A stretch of 64,000 nucleotides of DNA, taken from contig JAEYRN010000100.1 in assembly GCA_023435565.1 (NCBI GenBank), forward strand, positions 1-64,000, written 5' to 3'. Positions 41,222-49,036 of the stretch are shown here, one piece after another. Source of the DNA: Bacillota bacterium. GTDB lineage: Bacteria; Bacillota; UBA4882; UBA8346. The notes under the pieces were generated by a model. That model was not told the origin of the DNA, searched no databases, and was given only the letters and a program-made list of their open reading frames with translations. The stretch's first letter is position 1, and the number at the start of each line of letters is the position of its first letter. Position numbers and translations under genes: made by a program.

Positions 41222-41296
41222 TGGAGCTGGCGATGGGAATTGAACCCGCAACCTGCGGTTTACGATACCGCTGCTCTACCATTGAGCTACGCCAGC
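41222..41296 (-). tRNA. tRNA-Thr (CGT)
   Basis: A full cloverleaf on the minus strand. Acceptor stem GCTGGCG/CGCCAGC, D-arm GCTCAATGGTAGAGC, anticodon loop ATCGTAA with anticodon CGT (reads ACG), and T-loop GGTTCAATTCC. The 3' CCA is encoded (41222-41224 complement). A hairpin with 3' pairing at 41188-41216 lies downstream and may end the transcript. Confidence 0.95.
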
Positions 41297-41401
41297 TTTT
41301 AAATATAATGTTATGTCCAAAAGTTTATTCAAAAATTATTCAATTTATATATTTTAACATATACATAATTGCAAATCAACTGAAACCAAGAAGATATTAA
41401 A

Positions 41402-41424
41402 AACTTCTAGAGTCTACTCTAGAA
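41402..41424 (-). terminator. Terminator after tRNA-Gly
   Basis: On the minus strand ACTTCTAGAGT pairs with ACTCTAGAAGT and is followed by TTTTT, just downstream of tRNA-Gly. Confidence 0.85.
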
Positions 41425-41442
41425 GTACTTTTAAGGACTATG

Positions 41443-41517
41443 TGGAGCGGGCGACGGGATTCGAACCCGCGATCCTCGGCTTGGGAAGCCGATGCTCTAC
41501 CACTGAGCCACACCCGC
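41443..41517 (-). tRNA. tRNA-Gly (CCC)
   Basis: A full cloverleaf. Acceptor GCGGGTG/CGCCCGC, D-arm GCTCAGTGGTAGAGC, anticodon loop TTCCCAA with anticodon CCC (reads GGG), and T-loop GGTTCGAATCC; 3' CCA encoded. A strong terminator follows. Confidence 0.95.
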
Positions 41518-41780
41518 ATTGCACATAATATTATATCCAATTTGTTAATAAAAAGCAAGCCGGATAAGAGATAAAGTATCCCCAATTAAATTAATAAATG
41601 GGACGAAATCATAATATTGATAATTCACCAAAATTAAGGTTTAGGTCAATTATAAAACCAGGTTGATCCTTAAAATAATAATTAATTTAAAAAGGATTTT
41701 TCGTATTTTAGTCGAACAAAAAGCGAGTAAAGCATATTTTTTATAACAAATTAAAGCCACTAAAATAGGAGGTGTGTCCC
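41518..41780. other. AT-rich spacer before ferredoxin
   Basis: No gene seen. A weak hairpin, ATCCTT / AAGGAT at about 41668-41700 followed by TTTT, could be a rightward terminator. Confidence 0.4.
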
Positions 41781-41951
41781 ATGAGTTATAAGATTAATGA
41801 TGAATGTATTAGCTGTGGCGCTTGTCAACCGGAATGTCCGGTTGAAGCTATTAGCGAGGGTTCCGACAAATATGTAATCGACCCGAGCAAATGCACGGAA
41901 TGCGGAGCTTGCGCCGATGTTTGTCCGGTCGGAGCACCCGTCAAAGAATAA
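41781..41951 (+). CDS. 2[4Fe-4S] ferredoxin
   Basis: 56 residues, below the length at which many gene callers stop. Two clusters are encoded by CISCGACQPECP and CTECGACADVCP (each C-x2-C-x2-C-x3-C followed by proline). The ATG follows AGGAGG by eight bases. A low-potential electron carrier of anaerobic metabolism such as pyruvate oxidation or hydrogen production. A terminator follows directly. Confidence 0.96.
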   Translation: MSYKINDECISCGACQPECPVEAISEGSDKYVIDPSKCTECGACADVCPVGAPVKE

Positions 41952-41961
41952 AGAATGAATT

Positions 41962-42001
41962 AGGGCTTCCTGGTTTTCTTCCGGGAAGCTCCTTTATTTT
42001 T
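41962..42001 (+). terminator. Terminator after ferredoxin
   Basis: GGGCTTCC pairs with GGAAGCTCC (one bulge) and is followed by TTTATTTTT. Confidence 0.8.
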
Positions 42002-42185
42002 AAAGTAGCATTGGCACCGTAAGGTCCGATTCTTCTATAGCCTTCTCCTCAACATATTCGGCAATCAGCCTTGAAATCACCTCGGTAATCGTCCGATGTT
42101 CATAAAAAGAAATTTGACGTAGTTTTTCATATAAGTCGAGGCTGATACGAACATGTAAATCTTTCTTTCCACTTGTTTCTTTCAT
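42000..42185 (-). CDS. Ribbon-helix-helix-like small protein
   Basis: 61 residues. LHVRISLDLYEKLRQISFYEHRTITEVISRLIAEYVEE has the strand-helix-helix layout of Arc/CopG-type DNA-binding proteins. The acidic tail is short. There is no clear ribosome-binding site before the ATG. It faces the ferredoxin gene across the terminator. Possibly a transcription factor or an antitoxin without a visible toxin. Confidence 0.6.
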   Translation of the reverse strand: MKETSGKKDLHVRISLDLYEKLRQISFYEHRTITEVISRLIAEYVEEKAIEESDLTVPMLL

Positions 42186-42273
42186 AATATAAGTATGAAC
42201 CGAATCGTACCTTTCTATTCTTTATTCAAGAAGAAGCCAATTGACAAGTTGTTGTTGATCTTTTATTCGATAA

Positions 42274-42729
42274 TTACAGCGCAAAAACATGTTTGCCAAT
42301 TTTCTGTATTATTTTTCGAGTCCAGACATAGGATTTCGCACCTACCTTGGCAGGGTTAAAAAAGAACAGAGCACCTCCTGATGGGTCCCAACCGCCTAAT
42401 GCAGCATTTGCCGCCTTTCGGGCCGATTCAGTCGGAGGACGATTAACCATCCCGTTGCTGACCGACTCAAAAGCCCGTGGTTGATAAACTACTCCAGCTA
42501 AAGTATTGGGGAATTTTGGGTCTTGGATTCGGTTTAAAATAACTGCAGCAACGGCAACTTGGCCGGTATATGGTTCAGCCTCGGCTTCGGCCCTAATAAC
42601 TCGTGCAAGTAATTCGTTGTCCCCGGCTTTTCGTGATGTTTTTTGTGAGTAAACCGAGATAGTAATTATTACCGTTAAAACAAGTAAAACACCGAACCAT
42701 TTTTGAAAATTGATCCGCAAAAATCTCAC
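42274..42729 (-). CDS. SleB/CwlJ-type cell wall hydrolase
   Basis: 151 residues with an N-terminal membrane anchor or signal (FGVLLVLTVIITISVY). The hydrolase-2 domain is clear: LLARVIRAEAEAEPYTGQVAVAAVILNRI in pattern with the catalytic glutamate in RAEAEAEP, FPNTLAGVVYQPRAFESV and the late ALFFFNPAKVGAKSYV. It cleaves peptidoglycan, typically cortex during spore germination. It lacks the N-terminal peptidoglycan-binding repeats of SleB. Confidence 0.9.
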   Translation of the reverse strand: MRFLRINFQKWFGVLLVLTVIITISVYSQKTSRKAGDNELLARVIRAEAEAEPYTGQVAVAAVILNRIQDPKFPNTLAGVVYQPRAFESVSNGMVNRPPTESARKAANAALGGWDPSGGALFFFNPAKVGAKSYVWTRKIIQKIGKHVFAL

Positions 42730-42836
42730 TCCTCGTAGTATTTTGCCCCGTTAAATCCTGATGACGTTGTAAAATGGAAGGATACGAATTTAACTAAGTA
42801 GATATATTATTCCATCGAGAAATGAGTTAATACTAA

Positions 42837-43496
42837 TTATTCGTTTTCTATGGGAGGAAGCGGACTTAGTTCGGAAAGAATTTTATTTATAGTATTCCTG
42901 GCCGGTAAAATAATAAATTGAAACCGAATTTCCAGAATAGGGATAATGTATTCGAAATGGATTAGTAAGTTATCAAGGTTATAAATTTTCGATGAATAAA
43001 TTAAGGAACGGTTTAAATCTGAAACCGGAGTTGGGGGAGTAAAATACCAGTTTAAAGAGGTTTTTTCCGAGAGCGCCCTCCAGAAAGTGTTGGAGATAAT
43101 ATTGACCAACTCTGAAATAACGGAAGTCTCAACTCGATTTAAACTCCGGGTTGGTTTGCGTTTTTGTCCCAACATCCGTTCGACAAGATGCAGAGCGTCT
43201 TGTTGTCGGAAAAAAGCATATATTTCCCCGCTGATATCTCCGGAAAAACGAAGATGAAAGCCAATGTTGTTTTGATAAAAAAGTTTAATCCGGTCGACTA
43301 AAATAGAAAATGGTAGAAATGTTAAGCAATTTAGGTGAATGTCCACATTCATGCCTAAAAAATCCCTTAATGAACCTATTGAACAAGTGGCTCCGTTCTG
43401 AGCAATTTTATAAAGATTTTTAATCTCTTGGGGCGGGAGATAAAATTCATCCCGAATTGAAGCTTCATTTTGTTCAATTACGACGTTAGGCATCAT
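42837..43496 (-). CDS. CheC/CheX-like protein
   Basis: About 219 residues from the ATG at 43496, placed eight bases after AAAGGAG; an upstream ATG at 43553 has none. The GEIYAFFRQQDALHLVERMLGQ segment and ETSVISELVNIISNTFWRALSE resemble the repeated E-x-N helices of CheC-type CheY-P phosphatases. The second half is similar. An N-terminal extension of about 50 residues is not assigned. It may dephosphorylate a response regulator, but no chemotaxis genes are visible here. Family-level assignment is by pattern. Confidence 0.6.
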   Translation of the reverse strand: MMPNVVIEQNEASIRDEFYLPPQEIKNLYKIAQNGATCSIGSLRDFLGMNVDIHLNCLTFLPFSILVDRIKLFYQNNIGFHLRFSGDISGEIYAFFRQQDALHLVERMLGQKRKPTRSLNRVETSVISELVNIISNTFWRALSEKTSLNWYFTPPTPVSDLNRSLIYSSKIYNLDNLLIHFEYIIPILEIRFQFIILPARNTINKILSELSPLPPIENE

Positions 43497-43758
43497 TTTT
43501 AACGCTCCTTTGGATATGCTTCTCATTATTCTGCTGTTGGAAAAAAACTTCAACCGTTAATTTTACAAATATCTTTTAGGAGAATAATGCTGTTGCATAT
43601 TGATGGTTTTAACAAAAGAATTATTCTCGTTTGACTTGACAATTCCTCTCCCGAAGATCAACAGAAATCCCAGTATATTCACGCTTTTTAGGGATTTTAA
43701 CTTTCGGTTCTAAATGATATAAATTTAATTATTATTATTTAAGAGTAATACTAATTGG

Positions 43759-43764
43759 TATAAT
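43759..43764 (+). promoter_or_regulatory. Extended -10 promoter abutting nth start codon
   Basis: TGG-TATAAT with its T at 43764 lies 7 bases before the ATG at 43772, so the transcript should begin at or next to the start codon. No ribosome-binding site fits between. Confidence 0.5.
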
Positions 43765-43771
43765 AATTTTC

Positions 43772-44458
43772 ATGAGACACTTTTTAACCGATCCGGACAA
43801 ATATTTTGCTTTTATTGAGGATAAACTCCGTAAAACCCTAGGAGAGCCGTATGTCTTACATCAAAGCAGCCCGTTAGCTTATTGCGAGAACGCTTTAGAT
43901 GTTCTAATCGCAACTATTTTAACCCAGGCTACATCGGACCGAAATGCTTTAAAAAGTTGGCATCAGTTCAAAAAAAATTTTCCGGAACCGGAATTGGTCC
44001 TTAAAGCTGAAGAAGAAAATTTAGTAGCGGCTATTCATTCCGGAGGTTTGGCTAATCGGAAAGCTAAAACAATCCGGGTTGTTTTAAAAGGGATACAGGA
44101 TCGCTACCATAAATTATCGTTGGAAAACTTAGGGAAAGAACCGAAGTCAGTTTGGGGGATTCTTCGGAGCTTACCCGGAGTTGGGCCAAAAACTGCCGCA
44201 TGTATTTTGCTTTTTGGTTTTAAACTGCCAATGTTTCCGGTAGATACACATATTCACCGCATTGCCATCCGAATGGGTTGGGTCAAACCGGGGACTGACC
44301 CCGAACGAACTCAGGCATTATTAACCTCAACAATTCCAACTCAATATCATTACTCCCTTCACATCCTCTTACTAAATCTTGGCCGTAAATATTGTCGCCC
44401 AAATAATCCAAACTGCCGGGAATGCCCGTTAAGTAAAGATTGTAAAAAGGCATTATAG
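43772..44458 (+). CDS. nth: Endonuclease III-type DNA glycosylase
   Basis: 228 residues. The helix-hairpin-helix reads SLPGVGPKTAACILLFG with the catalytic lysine, followed by PVDTHIHRIAIRMGW with the catalytic aspartate. A [4Fe-4S] site, CRPNNPNCRECPLSKDC (C-x6-C-x2-C-x5-C), closes the protein. It removes oxidised pyrimidines and nicks abasic sites in base excision repair. No ribosome-binding site precedes the ATG, and an extended -10 box ends 7 bases upstream, so the mRNA is probably leaderless. Confidence 0.93.
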   Translation: MRHFLTDPDKYFAFIEDKLRKTLGEPYVLHQSSPLAYCENALDVLIATILTQATSDRNALKSWHQFKKNFPEPELVLKAEEENLVAAIHSGGLANRKAKTIRVVLKGIQDRYHKLSLENLGKEPKSVWGILRSLPGVGPKTAACILLFGFKLPMFPVDTHIHRIAIRMGWVKPGTDPERTQALLTSTIPTQYHYSLHILLLNLGRKYCRPNNPNCRECPLSKDCKKAL

Positions 44459-44515
44459 TTTACATAACAAATCGGACATGTTATAATCGGGTCACAAGAA
44501 AGGGGGAGTGGCCCG

Positions 44516-45541
44516 GTGCTCAAAAGTAAGAAACGATCATGGGTAAGCAAAGGTATATTAATAATTCTATTAGTTTATTGTTTTTTCGAACTATTACTAC
44601 CCAACCGGAGTTTTAATAAAGCTCAGCCATTAACTTTAAATATGTCGGGACAAAGTAAGGCGGAGGTTGTAAACGGGCTAAGAGTTATTAAAGAACAGAT
44701 TGAACGGATCGAAAAGATGGATGGACATTCCGGTAGGACCGGCTTCAAAGTATATTCTTCAAAAGAGACTGCTAATTTATTAACTCATTATCAAGAACTT
44801 CGGACCGGGCTTGAATACTTGAATCGTGGCTCTATATCCAAAATTAAAGACTGGGAAGGCTATTCTTTGGAAAAGAGTGAAAGAACGGCTTATAGTAGAT
44901 ATGAAGCGCTTGAGATCTTGAACGAGCTTGATGGAGCAAATCTACCCTCGAAATTGTTAGCGGATTTTCGGGTTTATTTATTACCTTTCGGAGTGCCTGA
45001 AATCAGTGGTTTGGGAGGGGCCGGTTATGCGATGATCAGTGCTCCGGAAATTACGAACAAGAGTATTGATCAGTTGCGCGTCACATTGCTGCATGAACTA
45101 GGACATCATTTACAAGCCCGCTTTATGCCTTCACAAAATGCGAAATCTATTCAATTATGGAAAGAGTATCTCGGGATTCGAGGAGGCGAATGGCAGGGAC
45201 CGGGAAAAGTAAATACCAATGGTTGGAGTAATTCCAGTGAAGAGACTTTTGCCGAAGATTTTAGGTTATTGTTTGGGAAAAACCAGTATTATTATGGTGA
45301 CATTAGTTTAGGGGACCCTAGAAAAAATTCGGAAACTGCTGTTAAACTAAGACAATTTATTATGGATTTGGATAGCCAACAAATATCCGAATCGACTAAA
45401 TCACCTTGGATTCCTAACGGGGTAGAATTTTGGCTGATTAGCCGATATTATATTTTAATAGGGTGGTCGATTATTTTAGTTGGAATGTTTGTGGTCTTGA
45501 GTATTCCGATACCGCTTAGCAATCACGATCCCCTCTTATAG
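44516..45541 (+). CDS. Membrane-anchored HELGH metallopeptidase-like protein
   Basis: 341 residues from a GTG after GGGGGAG. A membrane segment at each end (ILIILLVYCFFELLL near residue 20, and YILIGWSIILVGMFVVLSI near 320) brackets a domain containing LLHELGHHLQARFM, a zinc HExxH motif. The later SEETFAEDFRLLFG is the expected glutamate-bearing helix of a gluzincin-like site. It would act on the outer face of the membrane. I do not recognise the family; a role in envelope or sporulation proteolysis is speculative. Confidence 0.62.
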   Translation: MLKSKKRSWVSKGILIILLVYCFFELLLPNRSFNKAQPLTLNMSGQSKAEVVNGLRVIKEQIERIEKMDGHSGRTGFKVYSSKETANLLTHYQELRTGLEYLNRGSISKIKDWEGYSLEKSERTAYSRYEALEILNELDGANLPSKLLADFRVYLLPFGVPEISGLGGAGYAMISAPEITNKSIDQLRVTLLHELGHHLQARFMPSQNAKSIQLWKEYLGIRGGEWQGPGKVNTNGWSNSSEETFAEDFRLLFGKNQYYYGDISLGDPRKNSETAVKLRQFIMDLDSQQISESTKSPWIPNGVEFWLISRYYILIGWSIILVGMFVVLSIPIPLSNHDPLL

Positions 45542-45622
45542 AGCATAGACTATATAAGTTGAAATAAATTTCTTATATACATCCTATATTTTAGGCCTAG
45601 TCCTAAGAGAGGGGAGATTTGT

Positions 45623-46744
45623 TTGGCAGAGGGGAAAGTACGAGAGTTTTTTCCGGGTGGAAACACTTCTTTGGGTTTTTTTTCTTATTATGATTACATT
45701 ATTCCACCGGATGCCACAAGAATTTTGATAATTAAAGGTGGCCCGGGTGTGGGTAAAAGTTCGTTCATGAAGGCGCTGGCTACGGAGATGCAAGAAAGAG
45801 GGTTTGATATCGAACTTCATCATTGTTCGTCCGATAATAATTCCCTTGATGGCGTGGTTTTTCCTCAAATAGGAGTAGCGTTAATAGACGGAACCAGTCC
45901 GCATGTTGTCGATCCCCGCCATCCGGGAGCGGTGGATGAGATAATTCATTTAGGTGATTATTGGGATGAAAAAGGGATCCGCTGTGGTAAGGAAATGATT
46001 ATTGAATTAAATCGGGATATTGGTCGTAATTTTCGAAGGGCGTATCGGTATTTAAAGACGGCTAAGGAAATTTACGACGACCTGGAAACAATCAATTCGG
46101 AAGGATTGGCAATAGGTAAAGCCAATCAAATAGCAGCGGAATTAATTGAAGAATTATTCTCAGATTATCGGGTTGCTAATGAGCCTGGTGTTATTCGGAA
46201 ATTATTCGCCAGCGCCATTACTCCTGAAGGTTTTCAAAACTTTTTGCCTTGTTTATTGGCCCCATTAAGAGTTTTTGCGGTTAACGGTGGAGTAGGGACC
46301 GGAAAATCAACTTTATTAAATAAGGTCCTCACTGTGGCGTTGGAAAAAGGATTCGATTGTGAGGGGTATTATTGCGCGTTTGACCCTTTGAAACTTGAAC
46401 ATTTAACCATACCCAGAATTGGAGTGGCCTTCACTACATCGGTAGAACCCCACTGTTATCCTATTGGGAAGGTGAGTCGAACCATCGATATGGATCAGTG
46501 CGTTGCTCCGTATGTCATGACAAAGTATGGAGCAGTTATCGCCTCAGAATCGAAAATCATTGGTGAACTCTTTGAAGCTGCAATTAAGTTTATTGCGAAA
46601 GCAAAGTCTTTACATGACCAACTCGAAGAATATTATATACCGAATATGAACTTTGCGGGGATTGCCCAATTACGAAAGGCTATTTTGGAAAGAATTTTAA
46701 AATATGCTGAGGAAGAAGAAGTAAACTTTAACCGGGCGGTTTAG
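45623..46744 (+). CDS. Twin P-loop ATPase (PRK06851-like)
   Basis: 373 residues from a TTG after GAGGGGAG. It has two related halves, each with a Walker A motif: KGGPGVGKSSFM near residue 40 and NGGVGTGKSTLL near residue 222. Each is followed by a segment ending in IGVALIDGTSPH or IGVAFTTSVEPH, so the halves arose by duplication. It resembles a conserved Firmicute ATPase family of unknown role. A terminator overlaps the stop codon. Confidence 0.8.
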   Translation: MAEGKVREFFPGGNTSLGFFSYYDYIIPPDATRILIIKGGPGVGKSSFMKALATEMQERGFDIELHHCSSDNNSLDGVVFPQIGVALIDGTSPHVVDPRHPGAVDEIIHLGDYWDEKGIRCGKEMIIELNRDIGRNFRRAYRYLKTAKEIYDDLETINSEGLAIGKANQIAAELIEELFSDYRVANEPGVIRKLFASAITPEGFQNFLPCLLAPLRVFAVNGGVGTGKSTLLNKVLTVALEKGFDCEGYYCAFDPLKLEHLTIPRIGVAFTTSVEPHCYPIGKVSRTIDMDQCVAPYVMTKYGAVIASESKIIGELFEAAIKFIAKAKSLHDQLEEYYIPNMNFAGIAQLRKAILERILKYAEEEEVNFNRAV

Positions 46745-46760
46745 CCCGGTTTTAACTGTT
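46730..46760 (+). terminator. Terminator overlapping the ATPase stop codon
   Basis: AACCGGGC (46730-46737) pairs with GCCCGGTT (46744-46751) around GGTTTA; the stem contains the stop codon region and a T-rich tract follows. Confidence 0.75.
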
Positions 46761-46838
46761 ATATTTTATATATTTAAGCCATATTTGGAGTTAATACGGA
46801 TGCAGGAAATAATTATGGAAAAGCGTATTTATGTATAA

Positions 46839-46949
46839 GAATTGCATAATTACCTTAGTTGACCCTTCAGTCACAATATATAGTGGCAAACCCAGATGTA
46901 TCTATCAAATATATTGTGAGCTGAAGCTTAAATTTTTATTATGCAATTC
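46839..46949. repeat. Nested palindrome between ATPase and UPF0316 genes
   Basis: A perfect 12-bp outer stem (GAATTGCATAAT 46839-46850 with 46938-46949). Inside it, CTTCAGTCACAATATAT (46865-46881) pairs with ATATATTGTGA and CTGAAG (46909-46926), 17 bp with a single bulged G. The central loop is about 27 bases. No T run follows. It is too elaborate for a terminator; a structured RNA or a short non-autonomous element fits better. Confidence 0.7.
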
Positions 46950-46984
46950 ACTCATGTATTAAATGTCAGATTAAAAGATAAGGT

Positions 46985-47590
46985 GTGAATTTAAATTTGG
47001 CACAGTTGATTAACTCCGACCTCTTTGCTTGGGTGGTATTACCATTTTTAATTTTTTTGGCTCGGATTTGCGATGTGACTATCGGTACAATACGAATTAT
47101 CTTTGTATCCAAGGAGCAGAAAATATTGGCGTCACTCTTTGGCTTTTTTGAGGTGCTAATTTGGTTGGTTGTAATCGGACAAGTTATGCAAAATTTGGAT
47201 AATGCCTTTTGTTACATTGCCTATGCTGCCGGTTTCGCTTGTGGAAATTATATAGGTATTACTATTGAAAGAAAGCTGGCAATGGGGGTTTTGATTGTCA
47301 GAGTCTTTACTACCAATGGCGAGACAAAGTTAATTGATTCATTGCGAATGTCAGGGTTTGGGGTTACCAATGTCCCGGCCCAGGGAAGTTCCGGGCCGGT
47401 GAATGTGGTTTATACAATAATAAAAAGAACTTGCCTAACGCAAGTAATAGCGATTATTAAACAATTTAATCCAAAAGCTTTTTATTCGGTAGAGGAGATC
47501 CGATCGGTCAATGCAGGTGTGTTCCCGATTAAGAATGGGACACGCCCGATTAGGTTTATCAATTTTCTACGAAATCGTTTAGCCAAATGA
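46985..47590 (+). CDS. UPF0316/DUF2179 membrane protein
   Basis: 201 residues from a GTG. Three membrane segments follow the family pattern ICDVTIGTIRIIFVSKEQKILAS, FFEVLIWLVVIGQVM and IAYAAGFACGNYIGITIERKLAMG, and a cytosolic DUF2179 domain follows with SLRMSGFGVTNVPAQGSSG. It resembles Bacillus YebE-type proteins. Function unknown. It follows the nested palindrome by about 35 bp. Confidence 0.88.
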   Translation: MNLNLAQLINSDLFAWVVLPFLIFLARICDVTIGTIRIIFVSKEQKILASLFGFFEVLIWLVVIGQVMQNLDNAFCYIAYAAGFACGNYIGITIERKLAMGVLIVRVFTTNGETKLIDSLRMSGFGVTNVPAQGSSGPVNVVYTIIKRTCLTQVIAIIKQFNPKAFYSVEEIRSVNAGVFPIKNGTRPIRFINFLRNRLAK

Positions 47591-47698
47591 ACAATTATTA
47601 TATGCTTGAAAGTTATCAATATGCCAACAGATTTTTTGCACAATTGGGGATAACCCATTTTAATATGGGGAATAAACCGATTTAACGACTACAGCCAA

Positions 47699-48106
47699 TT
47701 AACGATTACCTTTAGGGATTAGTAAAAAGATTCCCAAGCTGATTATGATAATTGGCCAAAAATAACTTATCAGTCCGAAGGGAATGAATTGTTTAATTAA
47801 GAAATAAACGCCAAGAACTATTAATAAAATCCCTAAAAAGTACAATCCGCCGGCGAATTCGGTTTTGCGCCCGGTCGGGACCGGTTCTTCTTTGATAAAG
47901 GTTTCTTCATTGGAAGCAGTCTTTTCTTCAGGGATTACGATCCAGGCAATAATATAAGCCAAAAATCCTGCGCCACCGAATAAAATCGCCAATAGCCAAA
48001 TTAGGCGGACAACAGCTGAATCCACATCTAGGTATTCACCTATTCCTCCAGCCACTCCGGCGATTTTTCGGTCCTTAATTGATCGGTATAAATGGTTTTT
48101 GGCCAA
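47699..48106 (-). CDS. PspC-domain membrane protein
   Basis: 135 residues from a TTG nine bases after AAGGAGG. The PspC domain is intact: LYRSIKDRKIAGVAGGIGEYLDVDSAVVRLIWLLAILFGG in layout, then AYIIAWIVIPEE. A charged linker and two further membrane segments (YFLGILLIVLGVYFLIKQFI, YFWPIIIISLGIFLLI) follow. Such proteins sense or dampen membrane stress. No PspA is nearby. Confidence 0.9.
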   Translation of the reverse strand: MAKNHLYRSIKDRKIAGVAGGIGEYLDVDSAVVRLIWLLAILFGGAGFLAYIIAWIVIPEEKTASNEETFIKEEPVPTGRKTEFAGGLYFLGILLIVLGVYFLIKQFIPFGLISYFWPIIIISLGIFLLIPKGNR

Positions 48107-48275
48107 GGCTTATAACCTCCTTAAATGTTTTGACCAGTAAGATAAGAAATGCCGTTTCTAAGAGCTAAAATTCCTCTCAATAAACTTTTATATTCAAATC
48201 CAAGAGCTTTCTACAGAGAAATTTAATGCCTTTAATTATTCATTTTACCATAAAAATTGAAAGGTGGGTATTATT

Positions 48276-48518
48276 ATGAATTTAATTACAATAATTATCG
48301 GTTTGGTCTTTTGCGGTTATGGGATTATGGTCATAAGATTAAGGTTGTTGGGAAAAGACGAAAAATTTAAAAAGTTAGGGCCAATGCGAAAAGTATATGG
48401 CGAAAAAGCCGGGTCGATTATTCATTACATAGGTTACGGTATTATCCCATTTTTATTCGGAGTTTGGATAATAATAGCCGGTTCGCGGGGGACCGAGGTA
48501 TTTAATATCTTTAAATGA
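48276..48518 (+). CDS. Small two-helix membrane protein
   Basis: 80 residues from the ATG at 48276, eight bases after AAAGGTGG; a GTG 12 bases earlier sits on the ribosome-binding site. One membrane segment lies at each end (IITIIIGLVFCGYGIMVI and YIGYGIIPFLFGVWIIIAG), with a basic connecting loop. Not recognised. It is immediately followed by two long palindromes. Confidence 0.6.
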   Translation: MNLITIIIGLVFCGYGIMVIRLRLLGKDEKFKKLGPMRKVYGEKAGSIIHYIGYGIIPFLFGVWIIIAGSRGTEVFNIFK

Positions 48519-48529
48519 ATCTCCAAATA

Positions 48530-48617
48530 TATATGTTGAAAAAAGTTTTGAGAAAAACATTCACATCCCAAATACCGGATGTGAATGGTAAAATTATGTG
48601 GCTTTTTTCAACATATA
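48530..48617. repeat. Nested palindrome downstream of small membrane gene
   Basis: A perfect 16-bp outer stem (48530-48545 with 48602-48617, core ATATGTTGAAAAAAG) encloses a perfect 11-bp inner stem, CATTCACATCC (48558-48568) with GGATGTGAATG (48577-48587). The inner hairpin has an 8-base loop. Architecture is like that of the element at 46839, but the sequences differ. Confidence 0.7.
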
Positions 48618-48628
48618 AATCAAGGAAA

Positions 48629-48676
48629 ATATGTCGCAATAATCCACGCTTATCCATGAAACTTATTGCGACATAT
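48629..48676. repeat. Palindrome adjacent to the nested element
   Basis: A perfect 14-bp stem, ATATGTCGCAATAA (48629-48642) with TTATTGCGACATAT (48663-48676), around a 20-base loop. It starts 12 bases after the nested palindrome. On the rightward strand TATATAG follows, not a T run. Confidence 0.65.
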
Positions 48677-48786
48677 ATAGTAACCGATTTTAAAGTTTTT
48701 TGACGTTTTTTAGTCGTAAACAGCTTAATTTATATAAAATTTACACAAGGTTTTTTAAAGCTCCCAAAGAAATATACATAAAATAA

Positions 48787-48795
48787 TGGTATAAT
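48787..48795 (+). promoter_or_regulatory. Extended -10 promoter of the NRPS operon
   Basis: TGG-TATAAT with TATAAT at 48790-48795. No good -35 box lies 16-18 bp upstream, which suits an extended -10 promoter. The expected start near 48802 gives a leader of about 235 bases. Confidence 0.55.
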
Positions 48796-48801
48796 CTTTC
48801 A

Positions 48802-49036
48802 ATTCTATAATATTAACGCGGAGGGATATATCTCTTAAACCGTATTTCATAATTAAGATGATGAGACGCCAGTAATACATGACAAGGACGATTAGGTCTT
48901 GTCAGAAAGTTGTTCCGATGGCAGCGGGCTAAGTTTTAAAAAGCATGGAATCATTTAGCCGTGTTTTGCAGTTAACCAACAAATAAAGATAACTTAATTA
49001 GAAAATGTTGGTAACAATAAGGGGGAGGAACATAAA
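48802..49036 (+). promoter_or_regulatory. Long structured leader of the NRPS operon
   Basis: Contains several helices: GACAAG / CTTGTC (about 48881-48903), GGCTAA / TTAGCC around a 20-odd-base loop (about 48930-48962), and GTTAACCAAC / GTTGGTAAC (about 48973-49017, one bulge) near the ribosome-binding site GGGGGAGG. It also holds GAGACGC and ATGGCAGCGGG, short strings also found in GEMM aptamers, but lacks GGCAAA and GACGCAAAG. I cannot assign a class. Confidence 0.45.

Larger units (their letters stand above)
48519..48789. other. Intergenic region with two palindromes
   Basis: About 270 bp containing the elements at 48530 and 48629 and then AT-rich sequence up to the NRPS promoter. A short open frame here is an artefact of the palindromes. 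No gene is supported. Confidence 0.55.

Noticed and set aside
41222..41517. tRNA-Gly and tRNA-Thr as part of the NRPS system, given the predicted Gly and Thr substrates
   Set aside because: They lie over 7 kb away in an ordinary tRNA context on the other strand; the match of amino acids is probably coincidence.
48515..48703. Short open frame of 62 codons after the small membrane gene
   Set aside because: It runs through the two palindromes, has no ribosome-binding site, and its sequence is explained by the inverted repeats.
48802..49036. Third c-di-GMP riboswitch before the NRPS
   Set aside because: GACGC and ATGGCAGCGGG are present, but GGCAAA, GACGCAAAG and the closing P1 strand are not, and the class II core is absent. 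Kept only as an unassigned leader.
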